The translations under genes were made by a program, and so were the position numbers. DNA of 23,091 bases. It comes from a virus. The notes below the pieces were generated by a model. That model saw only the letters and a list, made by a program, of their open reading frames with translations. It did no database searches and had not been told where the DNA came from. Within the stretch, counting starts at the first letter, position 1. Each line of letters opens with the position of its first letter. The stretch lies in IMG/VR virus record IMGVR_UViG_3300044731_001182, positions 1-23,091 of that record; one strand, given 5' to 3'. Below, one piece after another: positions 8,116-16,909 of this stretch.

Positions 8116-9288
8116 TTAAGGAATAAGAGTAGAAGTAGTAGTTGTTGTAGATACAGGAGCACTAGAAGTTGTAGTGGTTGTAGTAATACAAGCATTGTTA
8201 TCAACTACAGTTCCTAAAGCAGCTTCTAAAATTGTTTCAAAAGTAGAAGTTAAGTTACTACCACCTTGAGGTACAGCAAGAATCACTGTAGAATCTTCCA
8301 TGATATAATCACCCCATTGGTACTCAGATTTGTTATACTCGTTGAATTTAATATAGAAAGTGTTATAAGTAGCACCATCAGATACCCAAGACTCAAAGTT
8401 CTCGTTGTAACCATTCATTCTATATAAATGTTTCAAGTAACCAGCTTGGTAACTGTAGAAGTTTTTCTCTAATTGAGCAATTTCTGCAGATGTACCAGTA
8501 GCATAAGAAGCACGTTGTCTAATAATAGGATCAGCAACTAAATTACAAGCATCTGCTACAATAAAGTCAGCAGTTGTAGCTGGACCAGAATAAACAAAAG
8601 TTCTAAAAGACATTCTATCATATTCAAAAGGGAACGCTGCGATATCACAAGGTTGACCATATTTAGTTAATGGTTTTCCTGTAATACGTAATGTAGTTCC
8701 ACCTATATTTTCAAATGTATAGAATGTAGAGAAAGAAATGTTGTCAGGGTTGTTTCCTGGAGCTTTCAAGTTTAATTGATAGATCAAGTCATTGATGATA
8801 GTGTTAGCACTTACATCATCACATGGATTGTCATCACAATTACAACATGGAGCTTGGATAGTTACTGAACGAGTGAAACCATTGAAATACAATGTATCAA
8901 TATAAGAAGAGTGAGCACGTAAAGTTAACGTGATAACTTCTCCACATTGTACAGTGAAATTAGTTACATCAGTAATTTGGTTTGCCGCAGTTGGACATCC
9001 TGATACTTTGTACCATTCTGTTACATTTTGACCTGTACCAGCATTGTTTTTACCTGAAATCTTGTCAGATCTTTTTGATCCTTGTAAATAAGTGTTTGTT
9101 CTACCTTGAGCTACGTAAAAGTAAGGAGCAGAAGCAATTGGATTTGTACCAGCAGCAGTAACATATGCATAGTTACTACCAAAGATACCCACAATACCTT
9201 CATCTAGGTCTTGTGTTGAGCCAGAGCTAGGGACAGCAGTTTGCCCTACTGGAACCACGAATAACGTGGTTAATGAAAAATCAGCCAT
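8116..9288 (-). CDS. Abundant virion protein candidate (tail sheath or tube?) with Thr-rich tail
   Basis: A 390-residue protein. Residues 1-365 are a compact mixed alpha/beta domain without Thr linkers. A cysteine cluster, CCxCxxxxC, lies at 148-156. The last 25 residues switch abruptly to poly-threonine with a short Ser-Ala-Pro-Val-Ser break, and nothing follows. The codons look less A/T-biased than those of the fibre genes and similar to the capsid gene, which suggests high expression. The position after the neck candidate and before the fibre cassette fits a major tail or second major virion protein. I do not recognise the family, so tail tube, sheath or decoration protein all remain possible. 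The leader before the ATG is an AAAATAAATAAAA tract. A stem-loop lies 34 bases downstream of its stop. Confidence 0.6.
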   Translation of the reverse strand: MADFSLTTLFVVPVGQTAVPSSGSTQDLDEGIVGIFGSNYAYVTAAGTNPIASAPYFYVAQGRTNTYLQGSKRSDKISGKNNAGTGQNVTEWYKVSGCPTAANQITDVTNFTVQCGEVITLTLRAHSSYIDTLYFNGFTRSVTIQAPCCNCDDNPCDDVSANTIINDLIYQLNLKAPGNNPDNISFSTFYTFENIGGTTLRITGKPLTKYGQPCDIAAFPFEYDRMSFRTFVYSGPATTADFIVADACNLVADPIIRQRASYATGTSAEIAQLEKNFYSYQAGYLKHLYRMNGYNENFESWVSDGATYNTFYIKFNEYNKSEYQWGDYIMEDSTVILAVPQGGSNLTSTFETILEAALGTVVDNNACITTTTTTSSAPVSTTTTTSTLIP

Positions 9289-9316
9289 TTTTATTTATTT
9301 TAAATGTTAATAAAGT

Positions 9317-10048
9317 TTATTCGTTTGTTTGTATTCTGAATTGAGCACTCTGAGCTGCAGAAGCATTTTCAGTATACATTGCTAGATTTTGTACTGTAAG
9401 ATCTAACAATTCATCTTCTAAATATAATTCAAGTTCACAATCTTGATCAAATGATGGACTACCATCTAACATTATATATCCTGTCTTATTTATATATTGA
9501 GGATATCTCATGTACATTATGTAAACTTTTGTTGGTGTGAATGTACCATCTGTAAAATAACTTATCTCATCTGATGATAAAGAGTTGAATGTTTCTTGGT
9601 ATTCAAAACTTGGTTTGTAATGATCGTTATTCATAATGAACTGAAGATCACCATGTTTTGCAAGATCTCGATTAATCCAAATCTTTCTATTCTTACATCT
9701 TCCTTTGTCTGCTAAAACATATGAATCTATATAGAACATATATTGTGGCTCAAGATTGTGTACATACGTACACCATTGATTTATTTCAGGATTCTTTAAT
9801 ACAAGATCTAGAGGTTGGTGATTATAATTCATTATAAGACTTTGTAAGTCTTCATAACGTTTCTTAAACGAATCCATCCCTAATCCACTAGTAACACTAA
9901 GACCATCAACTTTTTGTTTTATCAACTTGATCTGAGCCTCATTCAAAGCTAAGATTTTGTCTTCTAATTGAATCTGTTGGTGCTCATTAGTTGATAGCTT
10001 ATTTAGTTTCTGATCGATCTTATATAATAAACTATCTACTGGTATCAT
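9317..10048 (-). CDS. Neck/head-tail connector candidate
   Basis: A 243-residue protein. Residues 5-50 are a strong coiled-coil heptad stretch. The middle (90-150) is mixed, and the C-terminal part has PTKVYIMYMRYP (172-183), SPSFDQDCELEL and a DELLDLTVQNLAMYTEN helix (213-228). The last pattern (acidic-C-L followed by a helix with E-x2-DL) is common in phage neck or adaptor proteins that dock on the portal. It has no cysteine cluster or Thr linker, unlike the genes to its left. It lies 28 bases before the 390-residue virion gene and just past the hairpin at 10065-10095. The connector role is inferred from position and that C-terminal pattern. Confidence 0.5.
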   Translation of the reverse strand: MIPVDSLLYKIDQKLNKLSTNEHQQIQLEDKILALNEAQIKLIKQKVDGLSVTSGLGMDSFKKRYEDLQSLIMNYNHQPLDLVLKNPEINQWCTYVHNLEPQYMFYIDSYVLADKGRCKNRKIWINRDLAKHGDLQFIMNNDHYKPSFEYQETFNSLSSDEISYFTDGTFTPTKVYIMYMRYPQYINKTGYIMLDGSPSFDQDCELELYLEDELLDLTVQNLAMYTENASAAQSAQFRIQTNE

Positions 10049-10064
10049 ATTCTTTTATATTTAT

Positions 10065-10095
10065 AAAACTAGCCTCTTAAATAGAAGCTAGTTTT
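10065..10095 (-). terminator. Hairpin over the stop codon of the 350-residue gene
   Basis: A 9-base perfect stem: AAAACTAGC (10065-10073) pairs with GCTAGTTTT (10087-10095), with a 13-base loop. On the minus strand it spans the last codons and TAA of the 350-residue gene and is followed by TTTTATAAATAT. It could be a weak intrinsic terminator or a translation-coupling element. The stem is A/T-rich, so strength is uncertain. Confidence 0.5.
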
Positions 10096-11129
10096 TTAGT
10101 TTTTAATTTGCCTTCTAATACTAATAACTCATCTTGGTTATCATCATCAGCAAGGAATTTAATTAAATCTTCTTCATCTTTAGCTATTTCAAACTCTCCT
10201 TCATAAACCTTACCGTTAGGTTTGATTCTGTAGATAGAATGTGCAACAGCTTGTTTTACTAAATCTTTAATATGGAGTAAACTCTCTTTCATGTCAGCAA
10301 ATCTATTGAACACTTCAACTGGATTTAATCCTGAATATTTACCATTCTTGAATTCAGTTTGTTTCAATACATTATCTACTAAGTTATACACCACTTCTTC
10401 TTTTGAATCTTCTGATACTGGAAGACCTAATAGTCTTGCAACTTTACGTTTTTTCTCAGGAGTCATAGAATCAAACTTAACAATTGCTTTGTTGATCAAT
10501 TGTTTTTTCTTGAAGATCACTGCATTCTCAATCTCATCATCAACAACATAAAACTGTGTTTCTGCTGGATATTCTCCTCTTTCCCATGCTTGGTGAGAAG
10601 ATGCAATAGTTGGATGTACTCTCAACCATGAAAAGGCTATTTCTTGGAAAGCATTTGATAAATCAAAATAGTTATCACCATCCATTAATTTAACTGCTTG
10701 TACGTGAGTTTGATCATCTGGAGATAATGACAATCCATAGTTCCAAAATTTAGAACGTGGTCCTAAGTCAATATCACCTATTTCACTCTCAAGTTTTGCT
10801 CTAAGAGCAGTTACTCTTTCAACTTCAAGTTCTCTTTCAGTATCATCTTTGATACGTCTAATGTAAGCAGCATCTGGATCAAGTCCTGTTCTATACTTAC
10901 CATCTAATTCCTTATAAGGATATTTGAATACACCTGTTCCAGGGATTCTTGTCATTCCTTTTTGTGCTAACCCACTATCCATTGTTTGTAACTGAGAACT
11001 ATTATATTCTCTCTTAATAGTAGAAATTTTGCCTGTTTTACCCATAATGTAGTTATTTAATAATATTTGGTTTAATTTGTAGAGTGTTCCCATTGAAGGG
11101 AATGCGACTGGGAAATCCCAATCCATCAC
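10077..11129 (-). CDS. Helical virion protein with SAP-like motif, unknown function
   Basis: A 350-residue protein read from GTG at 11129, with ATG one codon later at 11126; the true start could be either, or the internal ATG at residue 29. Residues 85-120 are a charged helix. A helix-extended-helix (SAP-like) pattern lies at about 220-256 (SMTPEKKRKVARLLGLPVS, then a second helix), a fold that often binds nucleic acid or partner proteins. The C-terminus repeats acidic and Lys-rich strands. There is no signal peptide and no Thr linker. The gene lies between the capsid gene and the neck candidate, so a head-completion or internal head role is possible. I do not recognise the family. It is preceded by the three-stem-loop gap and an AAAAAATAAACAAGA leader. 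Confidence 0.6.
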   Translation of the reverse strand: MMDWDFPVAFPSMGTLYKLNQILLNNYIMGKTGKISTIKREYNSSQLQTMDSGLAQKGMTRIPGTGVFKYPYKELDGKYRTGLDPDAAYIRRIKDDTERELEVERVTALRAKLESEIGDIDLGPRSKFWNYGLSLSPDDQTHVQAVKLMDGDNYFDLSNAFQEIAFSWLRVHPTIASSHQAWERGEYPAETQFYVVDDEIENAVIFKKKQLINKAIVKFDSMTPEKKRKVARLLGLPVSEDSKEEVVYNLVDNVLKQTEFKNGKYSGLNPVEVFNRFADMKESLLHIKDLVKQAVAHSIYRIKPNGKVYEGEFEIAKDEEDLIKFLADDDNQDELLVLEGKLKTKKLASI

Positions 11130-11146
11130 TCTTGTTTATTTTTTAA

Positions 11147-11302
11147 AGTGCTCAGTTATAGCAGAATGTATAATAGGGCACTAGGTTTGAGAATCATCCC
11201 CTCGTAGGAGGGAGAGGAGTTGAGGGGATTCTTCTCGAATAAAAGAGTTACTCTGGTACGCCTACAACTAGTAAAAGTGATTATTCTTCTTGGCGTAGTA
11301 AC
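11147..11302 (-). ncRNA. Three consecutive stem-loops after the capsid gene
   Basis: The 187-base gap between the capsid stop and the next start is nearly filled by three hairpins (minus-strand order). First, 11247-11302: GTTACT and ACGCC pair with GGCGT and AGTAAC around a 29-base loop, with a 5-base bulge. Second, 11189-11236: 13 of 15 pairs, interrupted by a tandem GA/GA mismatch, with a pyrimidine-rich 18-base loop containing CUCCCUCC. Third, 11147-11182: AGTGC/GCACT outside TTATA/TATAA. There is no long U-run after any of them. It could be a 3' stabiliser of the capsid message, a processing element or an untranslated RNA. Pairing was read by eye. Confidence 0.55.
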
Positions 11303-11316
11303 TACTATTATTTTTA

Positions 11317-12879
11317 TTAGAATTGTGGCATTTCCTCAATCAACACAGTTCTAGATAAGTCTTCAATAAATACATCACATCTGTCTTTCATCCAGATTTC
11401 GTATCCTGGGAATTTATTAGCAGAACTCATACCTTGAGATTTAGCAAAACCTAAGTGGTGACGAGTACCATCAATATAACCCCATGTCATAGAAGGAGCA
11501 CCTTTCATTCTCACTTCTCTAATATTGTTTACCATTGAACCATCAGACATTGGAGAAACATCAAACACCATAAATACTGGAGTAGATTTTTTGTTTTGTC
11601 CAAACTCTAAGTTAGTTTGAGGTAAATCTAATTCTTTTAAGTGGATCAATTCAACTCTACCAGTCTCACGAGTTACCATTGCATCAAATGCAAAGTTGTA
11701 AGTGATATGTTGTCCTTCACCTTGCATATATCTGTTTCCAGAATCTGCCATGAAAGTTAATCCAGAGTTTAATGCATCATTTTTCAAAGCTTGTTGGAAC
11801 ACGTCAAAACCAGCCTCGTTAGTGTACATTTTAACACTTCTATCTTTTACATCCACACGTCTGTAGAATAAATCTCCAAATACTGAACGGATTAAGTTAG
11901 CAGAGAACTCACCTCTGTTGTATTGTACTAAGTTACCATTGTTTCTCATTCTGTGGTAAACACCAGCAGATGTACGTTTCAATTCTTGTTTAGAACCGTT
12001 AGTTTTAACTGTACCAGGCTTAGCCCAAATCATACGTTTAACTTTCAATTCTAACATTGATTTACGCATCCAGAATTCGATGAACGGTTCCCATTTAACA
12101 TCATTACGAGTTAAAGGTAATTGGTTACGTCTTTGTGGAGCATATACTAAAATGTCTAATGGTTTACCAGAAGCATCTCTCATCATTTTGTCATCAGCCC
12201 ATTCAGTGATTTTGTGCTCATATCCATATGCAGAACCTAAAGATTCAAACATAGTGATTTGCTCACCTAATCTAGGAAGACCTAATAAGTCTTGATCAAA
12301 CTCACCAATAGCAGCGTCAACTAATTCTAGCTCAACACCATATTGTAAAAAGATAGGATTTACATAATCAACAACTGGGTTGTCAGTTACTAATGTGAAT
12401 GTGTATAAGTAACCCATGTTCCAAGGCACAGGATCTTTGATTACGTAGAATCTAGGACCATATTGACGTGTACCTACAGAAACAATAGCATTTTTAGAGA
12501 ATTCATTAGTATCTAATACTAAAGTGAATTCTTGACCATCGATACCTGTTTTACCAGACGTAATTAAATCTTGTGTGGTAGAAGGAATGTCAATAATTTT
12601 TGGGAACTTGTAAGGAACAGCTACTTGCCATTTCCAAGCATCACTATTATTATCAATGTAATAAGGTGTGCTTTTGTTGATCATGTCTAAGAAGTCATTA
12701 CTGTACAACGAGCTCTGAGTATATAAAGAGATAATCTTTTTATCATAATCTGCAGGCTCAGTCGAGTGAAAACTCTCTAAGTGATTTGAGTCTGTAAGTT
12801 TCCCTACTGCACGTTTGTCCATAGACGCAACACGAGCATAAGTAAAACCTGTTAACCCAGGGATAGTTTGAATTGCCAT
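11317..12879 (-). CDS. Major capsid protein candidate
   Basis: A 520-residue protein of the size expected for a major capsid protein. It directly follows the acidic scaffold candidate and portal in the usual head-gene order. Its codons are less A/T-biased than those of the fibre genes, as expected for the most abundant protein. It lacks signal peptide, membrane segments, Cys clusters and low complexity. Mixed strands with several GxxY and RRxD patterns in the 200-380 region fit an HK97-like shell protein, but I do not see a diagnostic signature, so this call rests mainly on context and length. The leader is GAATAAACA directly before the ATG, and the gap to the scaffold stop is 38 bases without a promoter-like site, so the two are probably cotranscribed. 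Confidence 0.75.
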   Translation of the reverse strand: MAIQTIPGLTGFTYARVASMDKRAVGKLTDSNHLESFHSTEPADYDKKIISLYTQSSLYSNDFLDMINKSTPYYIDNNSDAWKWQVAVPYKFPKIIDIPSTTQDLITSGKTGIDGQEFTLVLDTNEFSKNAIVSVGTRQYGPRFYVIKDPVPWNMGYLYTFTLVTDNPVVDYVNPIFLQYGVELELVDAAIGEFDQDLLGLPRLGEQITMFESLGSAYGYEHKITEWADDKMMRDASGKPLDILVYAPQRRNQLPLTRNDVKWEPFIEFWMRKSMLELKVKRMIWAKPGTVKTNGSKQELKRTSAGVYHRMRNNGNLVQYNRGEFSANLIRSVFGDLFYRRVDVKDRSVKMYTNEAGFDVFQQALKNDALNSGLTFMADSGNRYMQGEGQHITYNFAFDAMVTRETGRVELIHLKELDLPQTNLEFGQNKKSTPVFMVFDVSPMSDGSMVNNIREVRMKGAPSMTWGYIDGTRHHLGFAKSQGMSSANKFPGYEIWMKDRCDVFIEDLSRTVLIEEMPQF

Positions 12880-12917
12880 TGTTTATTCGTTTTTTTGTTA
12901 ATTATTAATTTGTTTTG

Positions 12918-14180
12918 TTATAAGAACCATGAATTAGGATTAGATTTTGAACCAGTAGCTCCAGTTGATTTAACTTTAGTTACTTGTCTTGCAACTTCTC
13001 CAAATAACTCGTTAGACTTTTTAGTCACACCTGTTTTTTGTATAGTTGATAATGTAGGATCTTTTTCTAACATCTTCATGATAAGCCCTAACTTAACTTT
13101 CATTACATGATTCTCTGGTCTTTTCATATCCAGAATAGCACGATCAAAGTCTGTAAGAGTTTCTCCTGTAGGAGTTTTCCACTTATCAACTAATAAGAAG
13201 TCTTGTAGTTCGCCTGCTAATGTTGGATTGATAGGAATACCATCAAACTCTTTTGATTTTATTTTATCATTAAGAATGTCTTGAACGTTCTTAATATATT
13301 GATTTCTAATTTGTGCTTTTTGTTGTAATTCTTGTTCAGCCTTAACTTCCATTTGTTGCAACTTAACTGCTTCTTTTTTAACTAACACCTTGTGATGTTT
13401 AGTAGCTACGCTTTCAAGATCACCATAATTTTTAAATCTTTCAATCTCTGTATCAATATCTTCATTATCAAATCCTTGATCTAATAATGCTTGTCTCACT
13501 ACTCTTGCTTGATTATCTTCATCACTAAGATCCATTTCAGCAAAACTAACTACTTGATTGTAAGTTCCAAAATACTCTTTAGGATTAACTCCTTTTACAA
13601 ATATGGCTTCAAATGCTTGTTGATAATCTTCTCCAAATTGTCCTATGAAATTATTAACTGTTTCAATTGCACCTTTCTTCTTTTCTTCATTGAATCGTTC
13701 TAAGAACTCTTCTGCAGTGGAGATTGGTTCTTGATCTTCATCTTCATCAGAAGTGAACACTCCTAATTTATAAAGATCGTTTGCAAGAGCAGTGAATTGT
13801 GTACCTTGTGGTTCATCCTCATCTCCATCAGCAGCAGCTTCTGTAGCTTTTGCAGGTTTTGCTGGAGCAGGTGTATCATCTTCATCATCATCTTCAGAAT
13901 CACTCAAGAAATCAGAAATCATTGATTGTCCTTCTTGTTTTTCTTCATCTGTTTTACCATCAACGCTTTTAGGAGGAACAATGTCCTTACCTTTTGGTAC
14001 TGCTGGTGCATCTGGTGCAGCAGGAGCATCTGCGTTTTTAATAATAGGTTGAACATCATCTGGATTAGAAGATGCTGTCTCAGGTTCGAATAATCCTTGA
14101 AGCAATTCTTGGTTACCCATACCCATTTCCATAGTATCTTGAATACTAAAGTTACCCATAGTTTCTAAATTATCAGCCAT
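12918..14180 (-). CDS. Capsid scaffold candidate
   Basis: A 420-residue acidic protein. Residues 45-150 are low-complexity with Ala/Pro and Asp/Glu runs (for example SDSEDDDEDD at 93-102). Residues 150-250 are acidic helices. A long coiled coil with Lys/Gln/Glu lies at about 262-300, then a compact C-terminal region ending in SNPNSWFL. The acidic disordered start, coiled coil and short conserved end resemble phage scaffolding proteins that drive shell assembly and are later lost. The position between portal and capsid genes agrees. No protease domain is visible in it. A promoter-like site (14212-14242) lies just upstream, so scaffold and capsid may have their own transcript. The leader is ACATAAATACAACTACAT before the ATG. 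Confidence 0.7.
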   Translation of the reverse strand: MADNLETMGNFSIQDTMEMGMGNQELLQGLFEPETASSNPDDVQPIIKNADAPAAPDAPAVPKGKDIVPPKSVDGKTDEEKQEGQSMISDFLSDSEDDDEDDTPAPAKPAKATEAAADGDEDEPQGTQFTALANDLYKLGVFTSDEDEDQEPISTAEEFLERFNEEKKKGAIETVNNFIGQFGEDYQQAFEAIFVKGVNPKEYFGTYNQVVSFAEMDLSDEDNQARVVRQALLDQGFDNEDIDTEIERFKNYGDLESVATKHHKVLVKKEAVKLQQMEVKAEQELQQKAQIRNQYIKNVQDILNDKIKSKEFDGIPINPTLAGELQDFLLVDKWKTPTGETLTDFDRAILDMKRPENHVMKVKLGLIMKMLEKDPTLSTIQKTGVTKKSNELFGEVARQVTKVKSTGATGSKSNPNSWFL

Positions 14181-14211
14181 ATGTAGTTGTATTTATGTTT
14201 GGTTTATTATG

Positions 14212-14242
14212 TAAAAGTATAATAAGAGTTTTTAATATCAAA
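14212..14242 (-). promoter_or_regulatory. Bacteroidota-type promoter-like site before scaffold-capsid genes
   Basis: On the minus strand TTTG (14239-14242) is followed, after 19 bases, by TACTTTTA (14212-14219). The Bacteroidota sigma consensus is TTTG, about 19-21 bases, then TAnnTTTG, so only the last base differs. The start would fall near 14205, giving a leader of about 25 bases. It would give the scaffold and capsid genes extra expression. Confidence 0.5.
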
Positions 14243-14298
14243 GGAATATACATCAATGTGATCCAATTTTCCAGATAATATAGCATTAATATTATTTA

Positions 14299-14314
14299 CC
14301 CCTCCGAAGAGGGG
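14299..14314 (-). terminator. UUCG-tetraloop hairpin after the portal gene
   Basis: A 6-base GC-rich stem: CCCCTC pairs with GAGGGG around a TTCG loop on the minus strand, a C(UUCG)G tetraloop of unusual stability. It begins 8 bases past the portal stop. The minus-strand tail is TAAATAAT rather than a U-run, so it could slow polymerase or protect the 3' end. In the plus direction it is followed by CAACTTTTTT and would look more like an intrinsic terminator. Confidence 0.7.
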
Positions 14315-14322
14315 CAACTTTT

Positions 14323-16908
14323 TTAACCTTTTTTGTTATTTCTACCCTTTGCGTTCTCTTTAGCAACAGCAAGATCGTTTGCCATATTCTCTCTAGCTAC
14401 AGCAATTTTCTCCATTTCTATTTGCTTCTTATCGCTAGATTCTTTTGATTTAACTTGTATCTCTTGCATTTTCAATTGATATGCTTGAGCAGCTTTAGAT
14501 TGATCATTTGATAATTTACTAACTTCTAAAGCATCAGCCACTCCTGAATTATCAACATCTGCTGCTGCATTTTCATTTCTACCTAATGCATTAATAAGAG
14601 CAACTTCTTTTTTATTGATTCTATCAAGTTCGTTTTGGTAATCCTCATGAGCTTGATCAGCTTGTTTCATTTGAATAGCTTGTTGCATTTGAGCTTGTGC
14701 TTGCTGAGCTTGTTGTTCAACTTTTTGTTGTTCAAGTTGTTGAGCTTGTTGTTGTTGAGCAAGTTGTTGATCTCTAAGGTCTTTGAATGTTTTCTTCATT
14801 TCTCTCATAGACTTAGTGCTGTAAAGCTCAATAACATCGTATAATGAACCACCATTCTGCATCAAAGGTTGTGCCAATTGACGAAGCTCATTAAACATTT
14901 GTGTATCTTCAGGTCTATTAGTTAAGAACACTTTCAAGTCACGGAACTTAAGGTCTGACCCATTCACTTGTACAAAAGCAGCTTCTCCTTCATTTGTAAT
15001 GTATGAAAGTGTAGATTGTGGCTTAGATGATTCTACATAAAGAGCAGCATCTATAATAGCTTGGTACAATTGTCCCATTACATATTCATGTGCCACAAAC
15101 AGAGGCTCTGTCTGAGAATAACTTTGTTGCATAGCAGTGTTAGTACCTGTAGCACTTTCTGATGCTGATACAGATCCCATACGTTGTCTAGACATACCTA
15201 CAAGTTCCCAACACTCAGCTTTAAGTTGTTGTGCTAATGTATATCTAGATTGTATCTCCTGCGTACGTGTAAGATCAAGAGCTGTAAACTGATTGAATGA
15301 ACTAGGACTCTTCATGTTTTCTGGAGAGTCATCAATAAATACCACTCCTCTGTTACGTGCTTCCATTTCCCATATGTCAAGAGCATCTTGTGCATCTCCA
15401 TCTTTAGGAATAGGAATATGTCTTAATGACATAAGTTGAACCTTACCCACTTCTTTCTCAAGAAGTTTGTACAATTGGTTCATACATACGTTATATAGCA
15501 CTTGGAAAGGTTTCATAAGATCAACTAAGCTTTTAGCTTCTGTGTTCTTCACCTCATATGTTGTTCCTATAATAGGACAATAATTTAAAAGCTTGAATGG
15601 TTTAATGTGATAGATGTCTGGTCCAATTTTAGTTCCTTGATACCATTCATTAATCCATCCCCATTCTAATGATTGTTGTGTAGGTATTGTGCCTGATTTA
15701 TAAGTTTCATCAACAAGCATAGATTGTTCATTACCCATCTCATCTATATAAATAAGCTTACCTATCTTTCTTTTAGAAATCCAATAAGAACGCACAACAA
15801 CATATTTATAACCAAATGAACTAACGTTATTAGTAAGACCTAAGAAGTCTTTTAATCCATCATTGTTCTCTTTCATTTCTGATTCTATAATCATACGTGT
15901 CTGAAGAACAAGAGGATCAAATGTATCGTACATTACAGAATCTTGTCCAGGAATAGCATCTGGGTTACCAAGATTAGATTCTCTAACATTGATTAATCCA
16001 TAGTCTTGTAACGATGAACGTAAGTGATCGATTTCCTCTTTCGTAAGATCTGGTATGCTTTCAATGATCTCTGAAAGCTCCATAACTTGTACTGTACCAG
16101 CAGCATAGGCTCCCTGAGCTCTACCTGTGGGATCAGATATCCATTTTCTATCAGGAGTAGTAAGAAACCAGGTGTTCTTTGGGTTAGCCACTTCGATGTT
16201 GAAACCAAGTTTCGAGTTGTCTTCATATATGTGATAAAATTGTCTAGCAGAAATAAGCATGTCTCTGAATGCATCTTCTGATTTTTCTTTTAAATTGAAT
16301 TCAGCTTTTTGACAAGTAAGAATGTGGTTTGCCCATTTTTCAGCAACAGACGTGTAGCTATCTAACTGATCTTGAACTTGTTGCATTGTCATTTGTTCAA
16401 TTTCTTCTTCAGGAATTTCATTTCCTTCCATAGCAGCTTTTGCCATGATTTGTTGTCTAGCTTGACTCATTACATATTGTTGTAATGTATCTGTTTTAAA
16501 CTGTAACTCTTCTGATTGACTATCATCATCAAAAGCTTTCACTCTAAATGCATCAGGTCTTTTGCTGATTTCTCCTACTAATTCATTTACAGGAGTGGTG
16601 ATAATAGAATACATCTTTACATAAGCAGGAAGTTCTAAATCAGATGTTAACACATCTGTAAAGCTTCTCACCTCTGGTTCTTGATAGAAATCTTCCATAC
16701 GAAGAATGCCTTTCATAAGATCGTAATTCTTAACAAATGTATCTCTATTCTTTACATATTCAGCATATGCTTTGTTGGAGAAATAGTCCATTGTGTTTTT
16801 GATCCAACTCTCGTCTTGCTTTTCTTTCTCTGTCTTAAACTGATCAGGAAAGATGTTTAAGTATGCATACCTGATTGTTGCATCTTTTGTATATCTAATT
16901 ATTGCCAT
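14323..16908 (-). CDS. Portal protein
   Basis: An 861-residue protein. Length, position right after the large terminase and helical architecture fit a phage portal, the ring through which DNA enters the head. The N-terminal part (35-120) is helical, and residues 230-650 form the probable clip, stem and wing region. The C-terminal tail (about 701-861) is a long helical barrel with Gln-rich repeats (714-750). A canonical EF-hand-like calcium loop (D-x-D-x-S-G-x-x-D-x-x-E) lies at 784-795. There is no cysteine cluster and no signal peptide. The start is one base past the TerL stop, with an AAATGTTTAGATAAC leader, so translation is probably coupled. It is longer than many portals, mainly because of the C-terminal helices. 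The call is strong from context and moderate from motifs. Confidence 0.8.
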   Translation of the reverse strand: MAIIRYTKDATIRYAYLNIFPDQFKTEKEKQDESWIKNTMDYFSNKAYAEYVKNRDTFVKNYDLMKGILRMEDFYQEPEVRSFTDVLTSDLELPAYVKMYSIITTPVNELVGEISKRPDAFRVKAFDDDSQSEELQFKTDTLQQYVMSQARQQIMAKAAMEGNEIPEEEIEQMTMQQVQDQLDSYTSVAEKWANHILTCQKAEFNLKEKSEDAFRDMLISARQFYHIYEDNSKLGFNIEVANPKNTWFLTTPDRKWISDPTGRAQGAYAAGTVQVMELSEIIESIPDLTKEEIDHLRSSLQDYGLINVRESNLGNPDAIPGQDSVMYDTFDPLVLQTRMIIESEMKENNDGLKDFLGLTNNVSSFGYKYVVVRSYWISKRKIGKLIYIDEMGNEQSMLVDETYKSGTIPTQQSLEWGWINEWYQGTKIGPDIYHIKPFKLLNYCPIIGTTYEVKNTEAKSLVDLMKPFQVLYNVCMNQLYKLLEKEVGKVQLMSLRHIPIPKDGDAQDALDIWEMEARNRGVVFIDDSPENMKSPSSFNQFTALDLTRTQEIQSRYTLAQQLKAECWELVGMSRQRMGSVSASESATGTNTAMQQSYSQTEPLFVAHEYVMGQLYQAIIDAALYVESSKPQSTLSYITNEGEAAFVQVNGSDLKFRDLKVFLTNRPEDTQMFNELRQLAQPLMQNGGSLYDVIELYSTKSMREMKKTFKDLRDQQLAQQQQAQQLEQQKVEQQAQQAQAQMQQAIQMKQADQAHEDYQNELDRINKKEVALINALGRNENAAADVDNSGVADALEVSKLSNDQSKAAQAYQLKMQEIQVKSKESSDKKQIEMEKIAVARENMANDLAVAKENAKGRNNKKG
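14524..14559 (-). other. EF-hand-like calcium loop in the portal C-terminus
   Basis: Codons 784-795 of the portal read DVDNSGVADALE, matching the 12-residue EF-hand loop at positions 1, 3, 5, 6, 9 and 12. The hydrophobic at loop position 8 is Ala. It separates two helices. Confidence 0.5.
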
Positions 16909-16909
16909 G

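Noticed and set aside
8026-8217. Plus-strand frame of 63 codons
   Set aside because: Covers the hairpin gap and antisense Thr codons; composition is not protein-like.
15993-16274. Minus-strand frame of 93 codons inside the portal
   Set aside because: Lies wholly within the portal in another frame, with no leader of its own.
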